Below are positions 28,344-37,243 of a stretch of 64,000 nucleotides of DNA, piece after piece. Below the pieces are notes generated by a model. The model searched no databases, was not told where the DNA came from, and worked only from the letters and a program-made list of their open reading frames with translations. Position 1 is the first letter of the stretch; each line of letters starts with the position of its first letter. The DNA comes from Hyphomicrobiales bacterium. GTDB taxonomy: Bacteria > Pseudomonadota > Alphaproteobacteria > Rhizobiales > Aestuariivirgaceae. Location: NCBI GenBank assembly GCA_025359045.1, contig JANYHN010000030.1, positions 22,719 through 86,718 of the forward strand. The letters are read 5' to 3'. A program made the translations under genes and the position numbers.

Positions 28344-29249
28344 ATGAAACGCAGCTTGAAAGACATTCGCATAGGCACAATGATCAAGGCTAATGCCGTG
28401 GACCCAGTTTCCTATGTGAAGCAGATATTGCCGCTTGGCTTTGAATCAATTCAGCCCTTTTTTTGGCAAACTCTTGCCAATGTCGATGTGGTGAGGTTGG
28501 CAGGCGAATTGCGCGAAGCAATAGATGACAAAGATATTTTGATAAGCGCTGTGGCCATGTTTGGTAACCCGCTGGAAACTGCCGCGATTGACCAGCAGAC
28601 CCTGCTTGGCTGGGAGAAGCTGATCGACAACGCCCACTTGTTTGGCACAGATATTGTCAGTGGTTTTACGGGGCGTGTGCGCGGCAAGCCTCTGGTTGAA
28701 AGTCTGCCGCGGTTCAAAGAAATCTGGGGACCTCTGGCAATGAGAGCTGAGGATAAAGGCGTTCGCATCGCTTTTGAGAATTGCGCCATGGATGGAAACT
28801 GGGCCACCGGTGATTGGAACATTGCCCACAACCCTGATGCTTGGGAATTGATGTTTAATGAAGTTCCGGCAGCCAATCTGGGTTTGGAATGGGAGCCTTG
28901 CCATCAGTTGGCTTATCTCATTGATCCGCTGCCGCAGATCCGAAAATGGGCAGACCGTATATTTCACGTTCACGGGAAAGATGCCACCATCCGCTGGGAT
29001 GTGATCAAGGAACACGGGATATTCGGCAAACATCCATTCGTGCAAATGCGCACGCCAGGTTTTGGCGAAACAGATTGGTCACGCGTCATCAGTGAACTTC
29101 GGTTGGCGGGCTTTAAAGGCGCCATTGATATCGAAGGCTGGCACGACCCTGTCTACCGCGATGAGTTGGAGATGACGGGGCAGTTACGTGCTCTGAATCA
29201 TTTGAAGGAATGCCGAGGCGGCACAAATTTCATTGCCAATCCGGTTTAG
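28344..29249 (+). CDS. Sugar phosphate isomerase/epimerase (xylose isomerase-like TIM barrel)
   Basis: A 301-residue AP-endonuclease-2-type TIM barrel. Landmarks are IAFENCAM (metal Glu), LGLEWEPCHQ, IFHVHGKDA (metal His) and GAIDIEGWHD (metal Glu). Such enzymes isomerise or epimerise sugars or keto-sugars, and this one probably acts on the product of the neighbouring oxidoreductase. It sits 8 bases after that gene and 94 bases before the binding-protein gene. Confidence 0.87.
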   Translation: MKRSLKDIRIGTMIKANAVDPVSYVKQILPLGFESIQPFFWQTLANVDVVRLAGELREAIDDKDILISAVAMFGNPLETAAIDQQTLLGWEKLIDNAHLFGTDIVSGFTGRVRGKPLVESLPRFKEIWGPLAMRAEDKGVRIAFENCAMDGNWATGDWNIAHNPDAWELMFNEVPAANLGLEWEPCHQLAYLIDPLPQIRKWADRIFHVHGKDATIRWDVIKEHGIFGKHPFVQMRTPGFGETDWSRVISELRLAGFKGAIDIEGWHDPVYRDELEMTGQLRALNHLKECRGGTNFIANPV

Positions 29250-29343
29250 GTCTTCCGGCTTTGCGGCTGGACAGCAAAACATCGGTGCCAAGCCGAGGAC
29301 TAGGAAACAAAAACAGCCCACTCATGGGCAATGGAGGAACGAC

Positions 29344-30336
29344 ATGTTGAAGAGAACTTTTCTTTTAGGTGCAACAGCAATTGCACTTACCGTCGCGGGC
29401 GCTAGCTTTGCTGACGCGGCAGCTTTGCGTGATAAATGGTGTAAGGATGTTCACCTGCGCTTCTTCGTCGGCGGCGCCGAAGGCGACGCTTTCGGTTCCA
29501 TCGTTTACAATGGCGCCAAGCAAGCCCAGAATGACACCGGCGCCCAAGTGGACTTTGTGTTCTCCGGCTGGGATTCCGAAAAGATGGTGCAGCAATTGCG
29601 TGAAGCGGTTGCATCAAAGCCAGCTGGCATTGCCATGATGGGTCATCCTGGCGATGATGCAATCATGCCTTTGGCCAAGCAGGCATCAGCGGATGGTATC
29701 AAGATGATGTATCAGAATGTGCCAGTGCCAACTGTGACAGCTGCCTTTGGTGGCGGTTATGTTGGCGCGCAGCAAGCGCCACAAGGCCACGCTCTTGGCG
29801 TTGAAGCCGTGCGTTTGGCTGGCCTAAAGAAGGGTGACACAGCCATTATGATCGGTCCGTTCGAAAACGTAAACCGTGGCGCGCGCGAACTTGGCACAGT
29901 GACGGCGATGGAAGAGGCTGGCATCAAAGTGATGAAGATCAATTCAGCCACAGAATGGGCAAAAGATCCGAACTTGGCCTTGCCTATCATCACCGCTGCC
30001 ATCTTGAATAATCCAGACGTTAAAGCAATCGGTTATCCCGGTGGCCAACTCCTCGGAAACGTGCCTGCCTATATGCAAGCAGCAAAGAAGAAGCCAGGTG
30101 AAATTTTCAACTTTGGTTTTGATACAAGCCCCCAAATCGTCGATGCCTTTGATGGCAAATGGGTTCAGCTAACGGCTGATCAGCAACCATTCCTACAAGG
30201 CTATTTGCCGATTCTAAGCCTTTGCTCGCAGATCGTCTACGGACTTGGCGCGATGAACGTTGATACTGGTGCGGGTTTCGTGACGCCTGACAATTACAAA
30301 GTTGTTGGTAACTTGGCCAAAGAGGGCCTTCGCTGA
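29344..30336 (+). CDS. Sugar ABC transporter periplasmic substrate-binding protein (CUT2)
   Basis: A 330-residue exported protein with signal peptide MLKRTFLLGATAIALTVAGASFADA and a Peripla_BP_4 type fold (ribose/galactofuranose-like). ATG 29344 has GGAGG at 29335-29339, better than the upstream frame opening at 29233. It delivers sugar to the single-domain ATPase and permease encoded next. A strong hairpin follows the stop codon, which may keep this product more abundant than the membrane parts. Confidence 0.9.
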   Translation: MLKRTFLLGATAIALTVAGASFADAAALRDKWCKDVHLRFFVGGAEGDAFGSIVYNGAKQAQNDTGAQVDFVFSGWDSEKMVQQLREAVASKPAGIAMMGHPGDDAIMPLAKQASADGIKMMYQNVPVPTVTAAFGGGYVGAQQAPQGHALGVEAVRLAGLKKGDTAIMIGPFENVNRGARELGTVTAMEEAGIKVMKINSATEWAKDPNLALPIITAAILNNPDVKAIGYPGGQLLGNVPAYMQAAKKKPGEIFNFGFDTSPQIVDAFDGKWVQLTADQQPFLQGYLPILSLCSQIVYGLGAMNVDTGAGFVTPDNYKVVGNLAKEGLR

Positions 30337-30349
30337 TCAAATCCGTGCC

Positions 30350-30376
30350 GGCCGCCAGTTTCCCATGCTGGCGGCC
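30350..30376 (+). terminator. Intercistronic hairpin after the binding-protein gene
   Basis: Perfect 9-bp stem GGCCGCCAG/CTGGCGGCC with a 9-base loop, 13 bases after the stop codon. No T-run follows, so it is more likely an mRNA-stabilising or attenuating hairpin than a full terminator. It separates the highly needed binding protein from the ATPase and permease. Confidence 0.7.
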
Positions 30377-30394
30377 CCTCCCTAAAGGTGCCCT

Positions 30395-31198
30395 ATGACT
30401 GAAAGATTGATTGAGCTTAGAGACATAACAAAGTCCTATGGTAATGTTTACGCCTTGGGTGGTGTAAATTTGCATGTGGACAAAGGCGAAGTTGTTGGAT
30501 TACTCGGCGATAATGGCGCAGGCAAATCTACCCTCATCAAAATTCTCGCAGGCGCTGTAAAACCGACCGACGGAGAAATACTCGTTCGTGGTAAATCCGT
30601 CACAGGTTGGAATGCTGCCCGTTCACGTGAAGCTGGCATTGAAACGGTATTTCAGGACAGGGCCCTTGCGGTGCAGCAATCCATTGTCCGCAATATTTTC
30701 ATGGGTAATGAGCAGGGCAACCGCTTGGGCTTTCTCAACTTGAAACATGAAATTGCCGAAGCCGGCCGATTGATGCGCGAGATTGGTTTTACTTCGAAAG
30801 TTTTCACACCCAATTCCATTGTAGGCCAACTTTCCGGCGGAGAAAGGCAAGGCGTTGCCATTGCGCGGGCCATTTACAAACAGGCAGATTTGATCATCCT
30901 TGATGAGCCAACAACGGCTCTCTCTCTTACCGAAACGGCCAAGGTTTTTCATTTCGTGCGCCAAGTGCGTGCCAGTGGGCGTTCAATTCTTTTTATCGGC
31001 CACAACATTCATCACGTCTACGACATTGCGGATCGCTTTGTGGTTATGGATCGCGGCAAGGTTGCGATGCAAATTTCCCGAGACAAGGTCAAAACAGCTG
31101 AGGAACTCATCTGGTTCATGGAACAGATCGCCCATCCGGAACACAAAAGCCAAAATGCCAAAGAACCAGCACTAAAACGGAAGGCGGGGAAACTTTGA
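30395..31198 (+). CDS. Sugar ABC transporter ATP-binding protein (single ABC domain)
   Basis: A 267-residue ATPase with Walker A GDNGAGKST near residue 40, signature LSGGERQG and Walker B LIILDEPTTAL. Unlike RbsA-type proteins it has only one ABC domain, as in some FrcA/YtfR-like rhizobial sugar systems. It overlaps the permease start by 4 bases. The likely substrate is the sugar handled by the upstream enzymes. Confidence 0.92.
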   Translation: MTERLIELRDITKSYGNVYALGGVNLHVDKGEVVGLLGDNGAGKSTLIKILAGAVKPTDGEILVRGKSVTGWNAARSREAGIETVFQDRALAVQQSIVRNIFMGNEQGNRLGFLNLKHEIAEAGRLMREIGFTSKVFTPNSIVGQLSGGERQGVAIARAIYKQADLIILDEPTTALSLTETAKVFHFVRQVRASGRSILFIGHNIHHVYDIADRFVVMDRGKVAMQISRDKVKTAEELIWFMEQIAHPEHKSQNAKEPALKRKAGKL

Positions 31199-32229
31199 TG
31201 GATCAGCGATCACCAACGCAATCTTCGACAAGTGCAGCATCAGCTGAAACGTGGAGCCATCCTTCTGACCAGCCTTGGCGTCGATTCCTACTGACCAATC
31301 GCGCCGCCCTAGGATCTCTAGCTGTTTTCTTGGCCATGCTGTTGATGTTCACGATTGCCAATCCTGTCGTATTCACCAACTGGACACTCTATGCTTCGGT
31401 TCTGACCACGCTTCCCGTTGCAATTTTCTTGACTGTTCCTCTCGTATTTATAGTCACGGTGGGAGAGATCGATTTATCTTTCCCCGCTACGATGGGCTGT
31501 GCCGCTTGGGCTTTTGCTTTGGTCGTCCAAGCTGGCTATGATCCGATCATCGGCATTGCTGCTGCGCTGGTCACAGGAGCAATTCTTGGATGGTTTGTTG
31601 GCTGCTTGGTGGTGAAAGGCAACTTGTCATCACTCATTGCCACATTGGGCATGAACTTTGTACTTCGCGGCATTATTTTGATCTTCACAGAGGGAAAGTC
31701 CATTTCACTACCATCCCTCAGCGACAGCTGGGTGTTTCAGCTCTTTTCATCTGAACTCTATGGCGTCCCTGTGCAAATCTACTGGGCCATTGCATTCACC
31801 ATATTTTCGATGTTCCTCTATACGCGGCATCGCTTCGGGGTGCATATTCACATCGTTGGGGATAATCCCGATAGTGCAGCTCAAATGGGCATCAACGTTA
31901 ATCGCGTACGTATAGGAGCGTTCATATTTGTCGGCATTGGCGCTGCCATTGCCGGAGTGTTTTCCACCATGATCAATTTCACCTGGTGGCCCACTTCAGG
32001 CGATGGTTATCTTCTGCCGGTTTTGGCCTCGGTATTCGTAGGAGGCACACCAACTTGGGGCGGTATCGGAACCGTTCTTGGAGGTGCCATCGGGGCGCTA
32101 ACTGTTTCATTCATCCAAACAGGCATTGTCGGCGCCGGACTCAGTGGCTTCTACGTTCAGTTTTTCAATGGCCTTATCATTATTCTCTCACTGCTCGGAC
32201 ATAGATGGAATCAAATTAGATATAGGTAA
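31195..32229 (+). CDS. Sugar ABC transporter permease (RbsC/FrcC type)
   Basis: A 344-residue inner-membrane protein of BPD_transp_2 type with about eight to ten helices. EIDLSFPATMGCAAW, LIATLGMNFVLRG, QMGINVNRVRIGAF and VFVGGTPTWGGIGTV are family landmarks. It is the last gene of the first sugar operon and ends 49 bases from a convergent LacI gene. Confidence 0.92.
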   Translation: MMDQRSPTQSSTSAASAETWSHPSDQPWRRFLLTNRAALGSLAVFLAMLLMFTIANPVVFTNWTLYASVLTTLPVAIFLTVPLVFIVTVGEIDLSFPATMGCAAWAFALVVQAGYDPIIGIAAALVTGAILGWFVGCLVVKGNLSSLIATLGMNFVLRGIILIFTEGKSISLPSLSDSWVFQLFSSELYGVPVQIYWAIAFTIFSMFLYTRHRFGVHIHIVGDNPDSAAQMGINVNRVRIGAFIFVGIGAAIAGVFSTMINFTWWPTSGDGYLLPVLASVFVGGTPTWGGIGTVLGGAIGALTVSFIQTGIVGAGLSGFYVQFFNGLIIILSLLGHRWNQIRYR

Positions 32230-32278
32230 GCGGTATATAGGCGGCACTCATTTCTCCTGCCTTTGCAAAAGCCAAAAA

Positions 32279-33298
32279 TCAACTCGAACGTCCGCGAGTG
32301 CTTTGGCGCGTTACAATTTCGTATCCTAGATCAACGCGATTTTCGACTCCGCGTGATTTTGTGGTTATGGCGGCAATTGCTGTCTTGGCGGAAAGCTCTC
32401 CCAATTCACGCCGATGCGTTGCCACCGATGACAAAGAAGGTGACGCATAAGCGGCAAATTCCAAATCATGAAAACCAAGAATTGAAATATCTTCAGGTAC
32501 ACGAAGCCCCAACTTGCGACATTCCATCAGCGCACCCAGCGCGAGGTTGTCGTCGATGCAGAAAATGGCATCGGGAACCTTCTGTTTTCCAACAAGCGTG
32601 TTCATGATGGCGGCACCTAGGTTAATTGTACTATGTTGAGGTATGCTGGAAATCAATCCATCCCATGACAGATTGGCTTCTTGCATGGCTAGTTTGTAAC
32701 CACCCAAACGAGCGGCGGCGCGAACATCAAGATTGCCGACCATAAATCCAATCTTTCGATGTCCAAGGTCGATAAGATATCTTGTCGCATCATGTCCTGC
32801 TCGGGATTGAGATAAGCCAATATTGATATCAATTGGGTCCTCGGACAGTTCAAAGGTTTCAATGACTGGAATTCTTGATTGGAGCAACAATCGCCGCGCC
32901 ATCGGCGTATGATCAACGCCGACAATGATGATTGCTTCAACGCGTTGCCCCAGCAAAGTGCGGATGGCCTGCTCCTCCTCGCTCTGAGAATATCTGCTGT
33001 TAACAACAACAACCTGAAATCCTGAATTCAGAAACACTTCATGCAGTGCCTGCAAATACTCTGCAAAAATAACGTTGTAGAGCGTTGGGACAATGATCCC
33101 CACCGAATGACTGCGTGATGAAGCCAGTCGACTGGCGGCAAGATTGGGTACGTAGGCAAGCTTGTGAACCGCCGCATTGATGCGTTTTCTGAGTTCCAGC
33201 GAGACGACATTCGGATTACGTAAAGCCCGAGAAACTGTGATAGCACTGACATCGGCCAGTCTAGCGACATCGTCTAACGTTTTTCTTTTTTTTGTGAT
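32279..33298 (-). CDS. LacI-family transcriptional regulator with apparent ATC start codon
   Basis: A 339-residue LacI repressor. The frame is uninterrupted from 33298 and encodes an ideal HTH: TKKRKTLDDVARLADVSAIT, then VSRALRNP and the hinge AYVPNLAASRLAS. No ATG, GTG or TTG lies between the upstream in-frame stop (TAA at about 33346) and this HTH. The first normal start, GTG at 33103, would delete the whole DNA-binding domain. An ATC at 33298-33296 stands exactly where the family starts, with AAGGGGG five bases upstream. So I propose initiation at ATC, or a recent loss or sequencing error of ATG. It is divergent from the second sugar transporter and presumably its regulator. Confidence 0.85.
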   Translation of the reverse strand: MTKKRKTLDDVARLADVSAITVSRALRNPNVVSLELRKRINAAVHKLAYVPNLAASRLASSRSHSVGIIVPTLYNVIFAEYLQALHEVFLNSGFQVVVVNSRYSQSEEEQAIRTLLGQRVEAIIIVGVDHTPMARRLLLQSRIPVIETFELSEDPIDINIGLSQSRAGHDATRYLIDLGHRKIGFMVGNLDVRAAARLGGYKLAMQEANLSWDGLISSIPQHSTINLGAAIMNTLVGKQKVPDAIFCIDDNLALGALMECRKLGLRVPEDISILGFHDLEFAAYASPSLSSVATHRRELGELSAKTAIAAITTKSRGVENRVDLGYEIVTRQSTRGRSS

Positions 33299-33377
33299 TT
33301 TGACCCCCTTGAAACAAACTTGCGATGTGGCTTCTGAGCACCCTTATCACTCCTGCGAAGATTAAATTCAACAGATT

Positions 33378-33391
33378 TGACAGCGCTATCA
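33378..33391. promoter_or_regulatory. LacI-type operator overlapping a -35 element
   Basis: TGACAGCGCTATCA fits the LacI-family pattern TGxxAxCGxTxxCA and is palindromic in 12 of 14 positions. It overlaps TTGACA (33377-33382), a probable -35 box reading toward the second sugar transporter, with a weak TAGCTT 17 bases further. It lies about 80 bases upstream of the LacI gene and about 118 before the binding-protein start. Confidence 0.6.
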
Positions 33392-33508
33392 TTTTACACT
33401 AGCTTTAGGTTTCGCTCCAATGTGACAACAATGAAGTTCAACACAATTTGAACTCAGAGCGGAAAGGCTGACTGGAATCAACCGTTGGCCACATTTGGGA
33501 GGATTTCT

Positions 33509-34651
33509 ATGTCGATTTCACGCAGAATGTATCATCTTATTGCGTTAGGTATTTCAATTTCAACTCTCGCGGCATTTACGCCCGCAGTCCAAGCCGCTGG
33601 CCCAGAAGTTGTTTCTGGCCCCTCTGCCCAACCTGAATGTTTTGCGCCATGGGGCGCAGATACTAAGTTCTTCAAGTTTCCGAAAAAAGATGGAAAGTAT
33701 CGCATTGCGCTCGCAAATGGCTACATTGCCAATACATGGCGCATTCAAATGATCCAGACCGCCAAAGCCTATGCAGCTAAGCCTGAAGTTGCCGCTAAAT
33801 TGAAAGAGTTTAAAGTTGTTTCAACAGGCGAAGATGTGCCTGCACAGATTTCTGCCATAAACAACTTTATCGATTCTGGTTATGATGCCATTGTCGTCAA
33901 TGCCCAGAACCCAACAGCTTTCGGCCCAGTCATCAAGCGCGCCAAAGAAGCTGGTGTTGTGCTTGTGGCTTTCGACAATATTCTTGATACGCAAGACGCC
34001 ATCAACGTCAACGTTGACCAAAAGGGTCTCGGTGTGTTGTGGGCTAATTGGATCATCAAACATGTTCCAGATGGTGGCAAAGTACTCGAAGTGCGCGGTG
34101 TTGCCGGAACCTCAGTCGATACAGATCGCCATAACGGCATTCACGAAACTCTCGATGCATCGGGCAAGAAATGGGCTGTGACTGAAGTTGTGGGCAAATG
34201 GGATGACGGTGTTGCGCAAAAAGCAACGGCCGATGCGATTGCCACCAGCGGCCCATTTGCGGCAGTGACTGGTCAAGGCGGTGACACAGGCATCGTTCAA
34301 GCAATGATTGACGCAAAACACGCCTTTGTGCCGTTTGGTGGTGAAACCGAAAACGGCTTCCGCAAATTCTGCGCGGCCCACGCTGGCGATGGTTTGAAGT
34401 GTTCATCAGCCGGCACAGGCCCTGCGCAAGTCGCAGTAGCAATCAAGACGGCAATTGCTGCACTTGATGGCGAAGTGGTTCCTCAATCTGTTAAACTGCC
34501 CTTGGCCATCGTCGAAGATCCAAACTTCAAAGCTGGCCAAGATTTTTTCCCAGATCAGTCTGATAACTTCTTTGTGGGCAATTCTTTCCCAACTTGTGGC
34601 ATCAACTTCTCTGCTCAAGAAATTATGGGCCAAAGCAAAGAAAACCAATAA
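33509..34651 (+). CDS. Sugar ABC transporter periplasmic substrate-binding protein (CUT2, second system)
   Basis: A 380-residue exported protein. The signal peptide is about residues 1-29 (ending ...TPAVQAA). The Peripla_BP_4 fold is seen in YRIALANGYIANTWR, YDAIVVNAQNPTAF and GKVLEVRGVAGTSVD. ATG 33509 has GGGAGGA about 5 bases upstream. It begins a four-gene operon with a two-domain ATPase and two permeases, and is only distantly like the binding protein at 29344. Confidence 0.9.
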   Translation: MSISRRMYHLIALGISISTLAAFTPAVQAAGPEVVSGPSAQPECFAPWGADTKFFKFPKKDGKYRIALANGYIANTWRIQMIQTAKAYAAKPEVAAKLKEFKVVSTGEDVPAQISAINNFIDSGYDAIVVNAQNPTAFGPVIKRAKEAGVVLVAFDNILDTQDAINVNVDQKGLGVLWANWIIKHVPDGGKVLEVRGVAGTSVDTDRHNGIHETLDASGKKWAVTEVVGKWDDGVAQKATADAIATSGPFAAVTGQGGDTGIVQAMIDAKHAFVPFGGETENGFRKFCAAHAGDGLKCSSAGTGPAQVAVAIKTAIAALDGEVVPQSVKLPLAIVEDPNFKAGQDFFPDQSDNFFVGNSFPTCGINFSAQEIMGQSKENQ

Positions 34652-34656
34652 AAGTA

Positions 34657-34707
34657 TCTCGTCTCCCGAGAGGCGTCGTGGGAGAAATCCTGCGGCGTCG
34701 CTTTTTT
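34657..34707 (+). terminator. Possible attenuator hairpins between binding protein and ATPase genes
   Basis: TCTCG/CGAGA (34657-34671) and the alternative CTCCC/GGGAG pair occur just after the stop codon, and a run of six T follows at 34702-34707. The pairings overlap and exclude each other. Partial termination is plausible but not certain. Confidence 0.4.
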
Positions 34708-34733
34708 GTGTTATTGATTGGTTTGGAGGAGCC

Positions 34734-36266
34734 TTGATCAATTCATCACCACTGCTGCGCATGGAAGGCGTGTCTAAACGATACGGCGGTGTGCGTGCGC
34801 TTGAAAAGGCCAGCCTTGAAATCTGGCCAGGCCGCATCCACTGCATTCTCGGCGAGAATGGTGCTGGCAAGTCCACACTAATAAAACTTATTGCGGGCGT
34901 TGTGGCGCCTGATGAAGGCCACATCCTTCTTGATGGCAAGGCCGTTTCATTTGCATCGCCGGCGGCTGCCAATGAGGCAGGCATCGTTTGTATTTTCCAA
35001 GAGCTCTCATTGATCCCTGATCTGTCCGTGGCAGATAATATTATGATCAGTGATCCGCCGACCCGCGCTGGCATGATTGACCGCAAGCAGCAGCGGATAT
35101 GTGCTGAAGAAGCGTTGGCACAGGCTGGTGCTGAAGATATTCACCCGCTTGCACTGGTTAAGGATTTGCCCCTGTCGCGACGACAAATGGTAGAAATAGC
35201 TAAAGCTCTGGCGCGCAAACCACGTATCCTCATTCTTGATGAAGCAACTTCGGCATTGACGGCGGCCGACGTTACAAAAATATTTGCCGTTCTCAAACGT
35301 TTGCGCAGTGATGGCATGGCGCTCCTCTATATCTCGCACCGGATGCATGAAATCGCTGAACTGGCTGACGAATGCACGGTGTTTCGTAACGGTCAAAAAA
35401 TTGAAACCTATAAAGCTGGCAGTAAAACGAATACTGAAGTTGTGGAACTGATGATTGGCCGTGAATATAAAAACGTATTCCCGCCGAAGCCCGTTAAAAA
35501 ATCTGATACAAAATTGCCGACATTGCAAATCATAAATCTGTCATGGACTGATCGTCTTAGAGATATTTCCTTGTCGGTGCAGCGTGGTGAAATAATTGGC
35601 CTTGGTGGCCTGGATGGGCAAGGCCAGCGCGATCTGTTGCTAGCATTATTTGGCGTATTGCGTGGCTGTTCTGGTCAGGTACTTATTGACGGTGCTGCGG
35701 TTAAAATTAACAGCCCCACTATGGCAAAGAGTGAGAATATCGGCATGGCCTTAATTCCGGAGGATCGAAAGACCGAGGGACTAATGTTGCCGATGTCAGT
35801 GCGCGATAATCTTTCATTTGCGGCTCTACACCGAATTTCCAAGGGTGGAATTGTTGATAGTGCGCGTGAACAAAAGCTCACCCAAGAGATGATCAACCTG
35901 TTGGCCATTAAAACTGCAAATGTGGATTTGGCTGTTGGCTCACTTTCTGGAGGCAATCAGCAGAAGGTAGTGATTGCAAAATGGTTGATGAACAAGCCTC
36001 GAATTATACTGCTCAATGACCCAACGCGTGGCATCGACGTTGGCACCAAGCAGGAACTCTATGTGCTGCTGCGCAAACTTGCCGATGAAGGCGCTGCGAT
36101 TATTTTTTATTCAACCGACTATGATGAATTGATCGGCTGCTGTGACCGGGTTCTGGTTCTTTATGATGGCAAGGTAACGCGCGAACTTGTTGGCGCTGAA
36201 ATTACAGAACGTGTACTTATTGCCAGCGCGCTCAATATCGATATGGAAAAGGTGGTTCACGCATGA
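34734..36266 (+). CDS. Sugar ABC transporter ATP-binding protein (RbsA-like, two ABC domains)
   Basis: About 510 residues with two ABC domains. The first has Walker A GENGAGKST near residue 40 and Walker B ILILDEATSAL. The second has a degenerate Walker A region (GGLDGQGQRD), signature LSGGNQQK and IILLNDPTRGID, as in RbsA/MglA. I chose TTG 34734 (MINSSPLLRM), which follows GGAGGA by three bases; ATG 34761 is an alternative. The frame is open further back into the preceding gene but without family character. It overlaps the next permease by 4 bases. Confidence 0.9.
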   Translation: MINSSPLLRMEGVSKRYGGVRALEKASLEIWPGRIHCILGENGAGKSTLIKLIAGVVAPDEGHILLDGKAVSFASPAAANEAGIVCIFQELSLIPDLSVADNIMISDPPTRAGMIDRKQQRICAEEALAQAGAEDIHPLALVKDLPLSRRQMVEIAKALARKPRILILDEATSALTAADVTKIFAVLKRLRSDGMALLYISHRMHEIAELADECTVFRNGQKIETYKAGSKTNTEVVELMIGREYKNVFPPKPVKKSDTKLPTLQIINLSWTDRLRDISLSVQRGEIIGLGGLDGQGQRDLLLALFGVLRGCSGQVLIDGAAVKINSPTMAKSENIGMALIPEDRKTEGLMLPMSVRDNLSFAALHRISKGGIVDSAREQKLTQEMINLLAIKTANVDLAVGSLSGGNQQKVVIAKWLMNKPRIILLNDPTRGIDVGTKQELYVLLRKLADEGAAIIFYSTDYDELIGCCDRVLVLYDGKVTRELVGAEITERVLIASALNIDMEKVVHA

Positions 36267-37243
36267 AAGATTGGCGGTTTTGGTTTGCCGAACAACGCGG
36301 CACGTTCATGGCCATCGCAATATTTCTGATGATGTTTGTGATTTATATTTCAAATCATCCCGCTGGATTTAACGCAAATATCGTTCAAACCGCATCTAAC
36401 AAAGGTGTATTGCTGGCATTTGTTGCCATGGCGCAAGCTCTTGTGGTGATTACGTCGGGCATCGACCTTTCCATTGGCATGATTTTTACCTTGACGAATT
36501 GTTTAGCGTCTTGGCTTGTCACAGGTTCCCCCTTGCAAGTTGCCATCGGTGTTGTTGTGGTGTTGTTCGTGGGTGCACTTTGCGGCGCAATCAACGGGGC
36601 TGTAGTTATTTATGGGCGCTTACAACCCATCGTGGCGACGATTGCGACTGGCGCCATCTACTATGGCATCGCCCTAGCATTGCGCCCAACACCGGGTGGC
36701 ACGGTGGATGAAATCCTCGCCGATGCGCTCACCGGAAAATTGTTTGGTTTTATACCAGCAAGTCTGGTTGCGCTATTAGTTGTCGTGCTGGTGGTGTGGA
36801 TTCCATTTAGTCGGTCAGTCACAGGCCGAGCTGCTTATGCAGTGGGCTCATCCGAGCAGGCGGCGTTTATGTCTGGCGTTCCGATCAAACGCGCAAAATT
36901 CATCACCTATACTTTAGCCGGACTGCTCGCCGGAATTGGTGGCTTGTTCCTCACCTTTTTCACCTACACAGGTGAAGCAGCCTATGCCAGTGGCAATGCC
37001 TATACGTTGTTCTCCATTGCGTCGGTTGTACTTGGCGGAGTTTCATTGATGGGCGGCAGAGGCAGTGCGATTGGCGCCATTTTTGGGGCCTTAGCTTTTC
37101 GCACTATTGGTGACCTGCTTTTTGTTTTCGATTTTGATCCCTTATGGCAACCTCTGTTCCAAGGCGTTGTGCTGCTGCTTGCGGTTAGCTTGAGTGCCTT
37201 TGGCCTGCTTCGAATTCGCAATCGATTGGAATGGTTTGGATGA
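36263..37243 (+). CDS. Sugar ABC transporter permease 1 (second system)
   Basis: A 326-residue inner-membrane BPD_transp_2 protein with about eight to ten helices. ITSGIDLSIGMIFTLTNC, GRAAYAVGSSEQAAFMSG and SVVLGGVSLMGGRGSAIG are typical RbsC-like loops. It overlaps both neighbours by 4 bases, so the genes are translationally coupled. It forms a heterodimeric channel with the next permease. Confidence 0.92.
   Translation: MKDWRFWFAEQRGTFMAIAIFLMMFVIYISNHPAGFNANIVQTASNKGVLLAFVAMAQALVVITSGIDLSIGMIFTLTNCLASWLVTGSPLQVAIGVVVVLFVGALCGAINGAVVIYGRLQPIVATIATGAIYYGIALALRPTPGGTVDEILADALTGKLFGFIPASLVALLVVVLVVWIPFSRSVTGRAAYAVGSSEQAAFMSGVPIKRAKFITYTLAGLLAGIGGLFLTFFTYTGEAAYASGNAYTLFSIASVVLGGVSLMGGRGSAIGAIFGALAFRTIGDLLFVFDFDPLWQPLFQGVVLLLAVSLSAFGLLRIRNRLEWFG

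Noticed and set aside
33421..33453. PHO-like TGTGACAACAATGAAG and GTTCAA/TTGAAC repeat near the second sugar transporter
   Set aside because: Neither spacing nor halves match a PHO box, and the repeat has a 6-base gap without a CG centre; chance is enough to explain it.
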